Source of the DNA: Pseudomonas sp. 10S4
GTDB taxonomy: Bacteria; Pseudomonadota; Gammaproteobacteria; Pseudomonadales; Pseudomonadaceae
Assembly (NCBI RefSeq): GCF_034344865.1
Contig: NZ_CP133774.1
Location: 6,820,001-6,884,000 of the forward strand
Direction: 5' to 3'
DNA length: 64,000 bases
Part shown: positions 60,706 through 64,000 of the stretch, one piece after another
Numbering within the stretch: position 1 is the first letter of the stretch
How the letters are laid out: each line of letters starts with the position of its first letter
Program-made: the position numbers and the translations under genes
Notes under the pieces: generated by a model
What the model was told of the DNA's origin: nothing
The model's input: only the letters and a program-made list of their open reading frames with translations
Database searches by the model: none

Positions 60706-61824
60706 TCAGCGCACAAAGATCTGCGCCGTGGTAATCGCCATATCCCCACCCGGCATTTTGATGCTGCCGATCTGTTTCAGGCTCTCGGCATCGAAGATCG
60801 CCACATCATTGAACGTCCCGGCCAGGTAGATCTTGCTGCCGTCCTTGTTGAAGGAAATGCAGTAGTAGGAGTGATCCAGCGTCGCCGACTGCAACAGTTT
60901 TTTCTGCTTGATGTCGTACTTGGCCAACCGGTTGAGCACACCGAACATCAGGTTCGGGTCCTTCGGTGAGCGCATGCCGCTGAAGTAGATTTCCGTCAAA
61001 GGACCAAAATCGGTGGTTTCGGTCTTGCCGGTTTTCAGGTCGATACTGAACAGCCCGTAGAGGTACTCGGCGGTCAGCGGGTCCTGCTTCTTGTCCTTGA
61101 ATTTCGCCGCGGTGTAGAGCAGCGAGAAGTCATGGCGATAGGTCTGCTGGTTCCACACGTAGAGCACGTCCGGCGCGCTGTAGTTCTCGCGTTTCCAGTG
61201 ACGGCTGGGGATCAGTACATCGAACTTGCCGGTTTTGACATCGACCTTGTAGACGTCCGCCCCCGCCACATACAGCGTGCCATCGTCGCCACTTTGCATG
61301 ATGGTCAACTGCCGTGGCGCCGGGAAACTGCGCACGGGTTTGGCGTCCATGCCAGCGTCGGTGGCGTAGACATCGAGCCGCGGTTGCTGCACTTCATAGC
61401 GGTCGTTGAGCATCAGCGTCGGGTTGGCGACAGCGAACAGTTCCTTGCCGTCATGGCTGAGGGTGAAGGCGAACATCGAGCGCGCTTTCTCACCGGGTTT
61501 CTGGGTGATGCTGGTGTGGAACACCTGTTTGCAGTTATCCAGCTCAACGCCGTAGATGTCCGCATAGTGGTTGTTCAGCACGTACGCGGTCTTGTGATCC
61601 GGCGACAGTTGCACGGTGCCAGGACCGAAGGCGTCCGGCATTTTGCAGGTCTTGAACAAGGTGTCGGTGGCCAGGTCGATCACATTCAGGTTGTTCGGGT
61701 AATTAGTGGTCAACATGTACTCGTGACCGTCTTGCAGTGCAGTGTTTTCATCGGCCAGAACGTTAAGCGAACAGACGCTCAGGACGGCGAACGCGGCCAG
61801 GCCGCAGGCTTTGACAATAAGCAT
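60706..61824 (-). CDS. Quinohemoprotein amine dehydrogenase, beta subunit
   Basis: A 372-residue periplasmic seven-bladed beta-propeller subunit of the quinohemoprotein amine dehydrogenase, which oxidises primary amines to aldehydes. The start at 61824 (MLIVKACGLAAFAVLSVCSL) gives a normal signal peptide ending near VLADE. Propeller repeats are visible: NNLNVIDLATDTLFKTC, GTVQLSPDHKTAYVLNNHY, FTLSHDGKELFAVANP and YCISFNKDGSKIYLAGTFND. It is the last gene of the operon, 23 bases after the gamma-subunit gene. The symbol peaD is used for the P. putida gene. Confidence 0.9.
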   Translation of the reverse strand: MLIVKACGLAAFAVLSVCSLNVLADENTALQDGHEYMLTTNYPNNLNVIDLATDTLFKTCKMPDAFGPGTVQLSPDHKTAYVLNNHYADIYGVELDNCKQVFHTSITQKPGEKARSMFAFTLSHDGKELFAVANPTLMLNDRYEVQQPRLDVYATDAGMDAKPVRSFPAPRQLTIMQSGDDGTLYVAGADVYKVDVKTGKFDVLIPSRHWKRENYSAPDVLYVWNQQTYRHDFSLLYTAAKFKDKKQDPLTAEYLYGLFSIDLKTGKTETTDFGPLTEIYFSGMRSPKDPNLMFGVLNRLAKYDIKQKKLLQSATLDHSYYCISFNKDGSKIYLAGTFNDVAIFDAESLKQIGSIKMPGGDMAITTAQIFVR

Positions 61825-61847
61825 GCTGAAATCCTTCTGAGGTCCGA

Positions 61848-62171
61848 TCACTTATCTTTTGGGAAAACAGTCCCGAGGTTGCGCCAACTCTCGTTCGAGG
61901 CCTGCGCGTCCTTGTTCCAGTCCGGGTAAGTGCTCATCATGTCGGGCACCTGGGCCGGCCACCAGCACGGGTCGGAACAGCCATAAAGATCCGCTTCCAT
62001 CGGCTGGCACAGCGACGACACACCGCCAAAGGCGTCGATTTCCCAACCCGGGTCGGTGGTCGAGGCGCAGCCGGCGACCGAGCTCATCGCCACCACTTCT
62101 TCAATGCGGTTTTCGGCTGCGGCCTGATCGAGCTTCAGCGCTTTGTTATTGATTGCCTTGAGATGTTTCAT
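61848..62171 (-). CDS. Quinohemoprotein amine dehydrogenase, gamma subunit (CTQ-bearing)
   Basis: A 107-residue catalytic subunit. In this family it carries cysteine tryptophylquinone and three unusual Cys-to-Asp/Glu thioether links, all made after translation. The needed residues are present: [19 protein letters not shown], then [20 protein letters not shown] and [11 protein letters not shown], with Cys, Trp and acidic positions. The N-terminus ([20 protein letters not shown]) is a leader without a Sec signal, as known for this subunit. The start at 62171 follows one base after the maturase stop, so the two are coupled. Confidence 0.92.
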   Translation of the reverse strand: MKHLKAINNKALKLDQAAAENRIEEVVAMSSVAGCASTTDPGWEIDAFGGVSSLCQPMEADLYGCSDPCWWPAQVPDMMSTYPDWNKDAQASNESWRNLGTVFPKDK

Positions 62172-62172
62172 A

Positions 62173-63603
62173 TCAGTGAGCCTTGCGCGGAGTGATGTAG
62201 CTGCTGATAAACGCAGGGTTGTGGGCCATGATCCGGGTGTAGACCTCGATGCCGAAGTCGACCCAGTCACGCATCAGTTCGCAGTAGTGATAGGTCGGGT
62301 GGGTCGGGTCGCCGTAACGGGCATAGCTTTCGTGATAGCAGCCGCCGGAGCAGAGGTTGCGGATCTGACAGTCCTCGCAACCGGTGTTGGTGCGGTCCAG
62401 GCGCTGGGACAGGAAGTCGTTCAATTCGACCTGTTTTACACCGCTGTGAACGTTGCCAAACGTCGGCAGTGACGAGCCGGTAAAGCGGTGGCACAGGTTC
62501 AGCTCACCCTTGTGATCCACTGCCAGCATCTTCAAACCCGCGCCACATGGCAGGGCTTTTTTATGGCCTTCGTGGATGTCGGTGATCAACTGGTGCAGGT
62601 TGGAAAAACCGATATTGCGGTGCTCCAACGCGGCTTCCAGGTAACGCCGGCCGAGTTTCTTCATGTTGGCAAAGACTTCGATCAGCTCCTCGCTGGACAG
62701 GTTGAAGGTGCTGATGTCGCCAGACGTCACCGGGGCGAAACCGACTTCGGCAAACCCCAGTTCGTTGAACAGATGATCCCAGATGGTTTCGACATCGGTG
62801 ACGCCGGTGGTCAGGGTTACCCGCGCGCCGACCGGGCGGCTGTTGTAGCGCGACAGCAGCATCTCGGCCTTGCGCCGCACCACGTCATAGGTGCCCTGCC
62901 CGCCCACGGTGATGCGATTGCGGTCGTGCACGGTTTTCGGCCCGTCGATACTCACAGAGAGCCCGAAACGGTGGGCGTTGAGGTAGTCCACGGTGTCTTC
63001 GGTGAGCAGCGTGGCGTTGGTGGTCATGACGAACTCGACGAACTTGCCCGCCTCGGCAAACCGCTTTTCACAATAATCGACCATGTACTCGATCAGCTTG
63101 CGGTTGCTCAACGGCTCCCCACCGAAAAACACCACGGTGAAACGCTCTTCATCCGGGGATTCGCGCAGCAGCATTTCTACCGACGCGACCGCCGTTTCAA
63201 CGTCCATTTTCTTGCCGGCCGACGGCTTGTCGAGGTCTTCCTTGTAGCAGTAGGTGCAGCTCAAGTTGCAGCCGGTGTTCACGTTGAGCACCACGGTATT
63301 GATCGCCGTGCGCTCGACTCGTTTGGTGCCGATGTCCGGGGTCAGTGGCGAGCCGTCGCTGACCAGTTCCAGGGCCATCAGCTCGCGCAGGGTTTCGGTG
63401 ATTTCGTCACCGTTAAAGCGTGCGGCCAAACGCTGGATCAGGTCCTCCGACGAACAGCCGGGACCGCGCAAGGTATCGATGATGGTGCCGGTCAGCTCAT
63501 CGCTGGCGAACAGCGAACTGCTGGGGATGTGGAACAGCATGCGGTCGGCGTCGACGTGCACTTCGTGCAGATTGCGTTCAACCAGATTCAAAATAGCGCC
63601 CAT
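62173..63603 (-). CDS. Radical-SAM maturase of the amine dehydrogenase gamma subunit (QhpD/PeaB)
   Basis: A 476-residue radical-SAM/SPASM protein that makes the Cys-to-Asp/Glu thioether links in the gamma subunit. The first cluster motif is [20 protein letters not shown] near residue 112 (CxxxCxxC). [18 protein letters not shown] near 160 is the SAM-binding GGE region. The C-terminal SPASM cysteines include [20 protein letters not shown] near 410. The N-terminal ~100 residues resemble a peptide-binding domain. It lies between the alpha and gamma genes, as in other pseudomonads. Confidence 0.92.
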   Translation of the reverse strand: MGAILNLVERNLHEVHVDADRMLFHIPSSSLFASDELTGTIIDTLRGPGCSSEDLIQRLAARFNGDEITETLRELMALELVSDGSPLTPDIGTKRVERTAINTVVLNVNTGCNLSCTYCYKEDLDKPSAGKKMDVETAVASVEMLLRESPDEERFTVVFFGGEPLSNRKLIEYMVDYCEKRFAEAGKFVEFVMTTNATLLTEDTVDYLNAHRFGLSVSIDGPKTVHDRNRITVGGQGTYDVVRRKAEMLLSRYNSRPVGARVTLTTGVTDVETIWDHLFNELGFAEVGFAPVTSGDISTFNLSSEELIEVFANMKKLGRRYLEAALEHRNIGFSNLHQLITDIHEGHKKALPCGAGLKMLAVDHKGELNLCHRFTGSSLPTFGNVHSGVKQVELNDFLSQRLDRTNTGCEDCQIRNLCSGGCYHESYARYGDPTHPTYHYCELMRDWVDFGIEVYTRIMAHNPAFISSYITPRKAH

Positions 63604-63697
63604 TGCAACCTCCTGTGCAAACCCCGGTTTCGAGGCCTGCGGTCATTCCGAAAAAGTGTCTGAAGCCGTTGCGGTCAGCTAGCTCACGTTTTCAACA

Positions 63698-64000
63698 TCA
63701 TGGAATGGGTGGATTGTTCCAGCGTTGCACGGTGACGATCATGTGGCCTTCGCCGGTCAGGGATTTTCCTGCGTCGTCGACGGCGGCGATCGACTCGAGG
63801 TTGCCGGCATTGTTGGTGGACATTTTGCGCTGCGGGTTTGGCCCGGCATCGCCCGGTGTAAACACGCCGCTGTCGGCCTGCATGGTGCCGGCGAACTTGA
63901 CGTCCTGGTCTTCCTTGGCGCGATCATCGAAGGCCTCGACCTTCCATTGCGCCGGGAACACGCCAATGCGATACGGCTTGCCATCGGCGCCCTTGCCCCA
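63698..64000 (-). CDS. Quinohemoprotein amine dehydrogenase, alpha subunit (C-terminal end only)
   Basis: The last 100 residues of a larger protein whose start lies beyond the window edge. The frame is open to base 64000 (WGKGADGKPYRIGVFPAQWK). Segments such as DVKFAGTMQADSGVFTPGDA and GEGHMIVTVQRWNNPPIP fit the C-terminal domain of the alpha subunit, which carries two c-type hemes in its N-terminal part (not seen here). The assignment rests partly on position at the head of this operon. A gap of 94 bases separates it from the maturase gene. Confidence 0.8.
   Translation of the reverse strand, partial: WGKGADGKPYRIGVFPAQWKVEAFDDRAKEDQDVKFAGTMQADSGVFTPGDAGPNPQRKMSTNNAGNLESIAAVDDAGKSLTGEGHMIVTVQRWNNPPIP

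Overview
The window looks like chromosomal DNA from a fluorescent Pseudomonas (P. fluorescens group). It is GC-rich, carries many copies of the short REP palindrome typical of that group, and holds most of a pyoverdine siderophore locus. No rRNA, tRNA, CRISPR array or insertion sequence was seen.

Bases 1-18,200 hold pyoverdine maturation, export and uptake genes: the end of opmQ (efflux channel), pvdP (-), pvdMNO (+), pvdE (+), a chain-terminating NRPS (+, C-A-T-TE), a small DUF6124-type gene (-), a Xre/RES toxin-antitoxin pair (+) and the TonB-dependent receptor fpvA (-). Bases 18,191-47,320 hold three abutting NRPS genes on the minus strand, about 9,700 residues in total. Read in assembly order, the adenylation-domain signatures give: basic (epimerised), hydroxyornithine-like (epimerised), Gly, Thr, Thr (epimerised), basic, Asp, then Thr on the terminating enzyme. 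The Asp module is split. A condensation domain and a TauD/SyrP-like hydroxylase end the second NRPS, and the third NRPS begins with a degenerate 'interface' condensation domain. Beta-hydroxyaspartate is therefore expected, which together with the chromophore catechol and one hydroxamate would give a six-coordinate iron ligand. PvdL, PvdA, PvdH, the ornithine acyltransferase and PvdS are not in the window and must lie elsewhere. Perfect PvdS-type boxes (TAAAT-N16-CGT) precede pvdP, pvdM and pvdE.

Bases 47,500-52,500 hold a type II thioesterase and an MFS transporter (-), then an SDR dehydrogenase and a GH15 glycosidase (+). An AT-richer segment (52,500-53,730) carries a PI-PLC-like gene followed by a remnant of a second GH15 3' end.

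Bases 54,150-60,610 hold small metabolic and regulatory genes: an unknown 129-residue protein, an epoxide-hydrolase-like enzyme, a GlxA-type AraC regulator, an isonitrile-hydratase-like gene, a phosphotransferase, an SRPBCC protein, a GFA protein and an LprI-like protein. Among them, two tandem minus-strand small RNAs have serial hairpins with GGA in the loops and their own terminators. These look like RsmX-type sequesters of RsmA/RsmE.

Bases 60,706-64,000 hold a quinohemoprotein amine dehydrogenase operon (-): the alpha subunit (cut by the window edge), the radical-SAM maturase, the gamma subunit and the beta subunit.

Seven single-base frameshifts break otherwise well-conserved genes: pvdP, pvdE (twice), the terminating NRPS, NRPS1, NRPS2 and the isonitrile-hydratase gene. 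Several sit in or beside short homopolymers. I read these genes as intact in the organism and the shifts as probable sequence errors, and I annotate them across the shifts.
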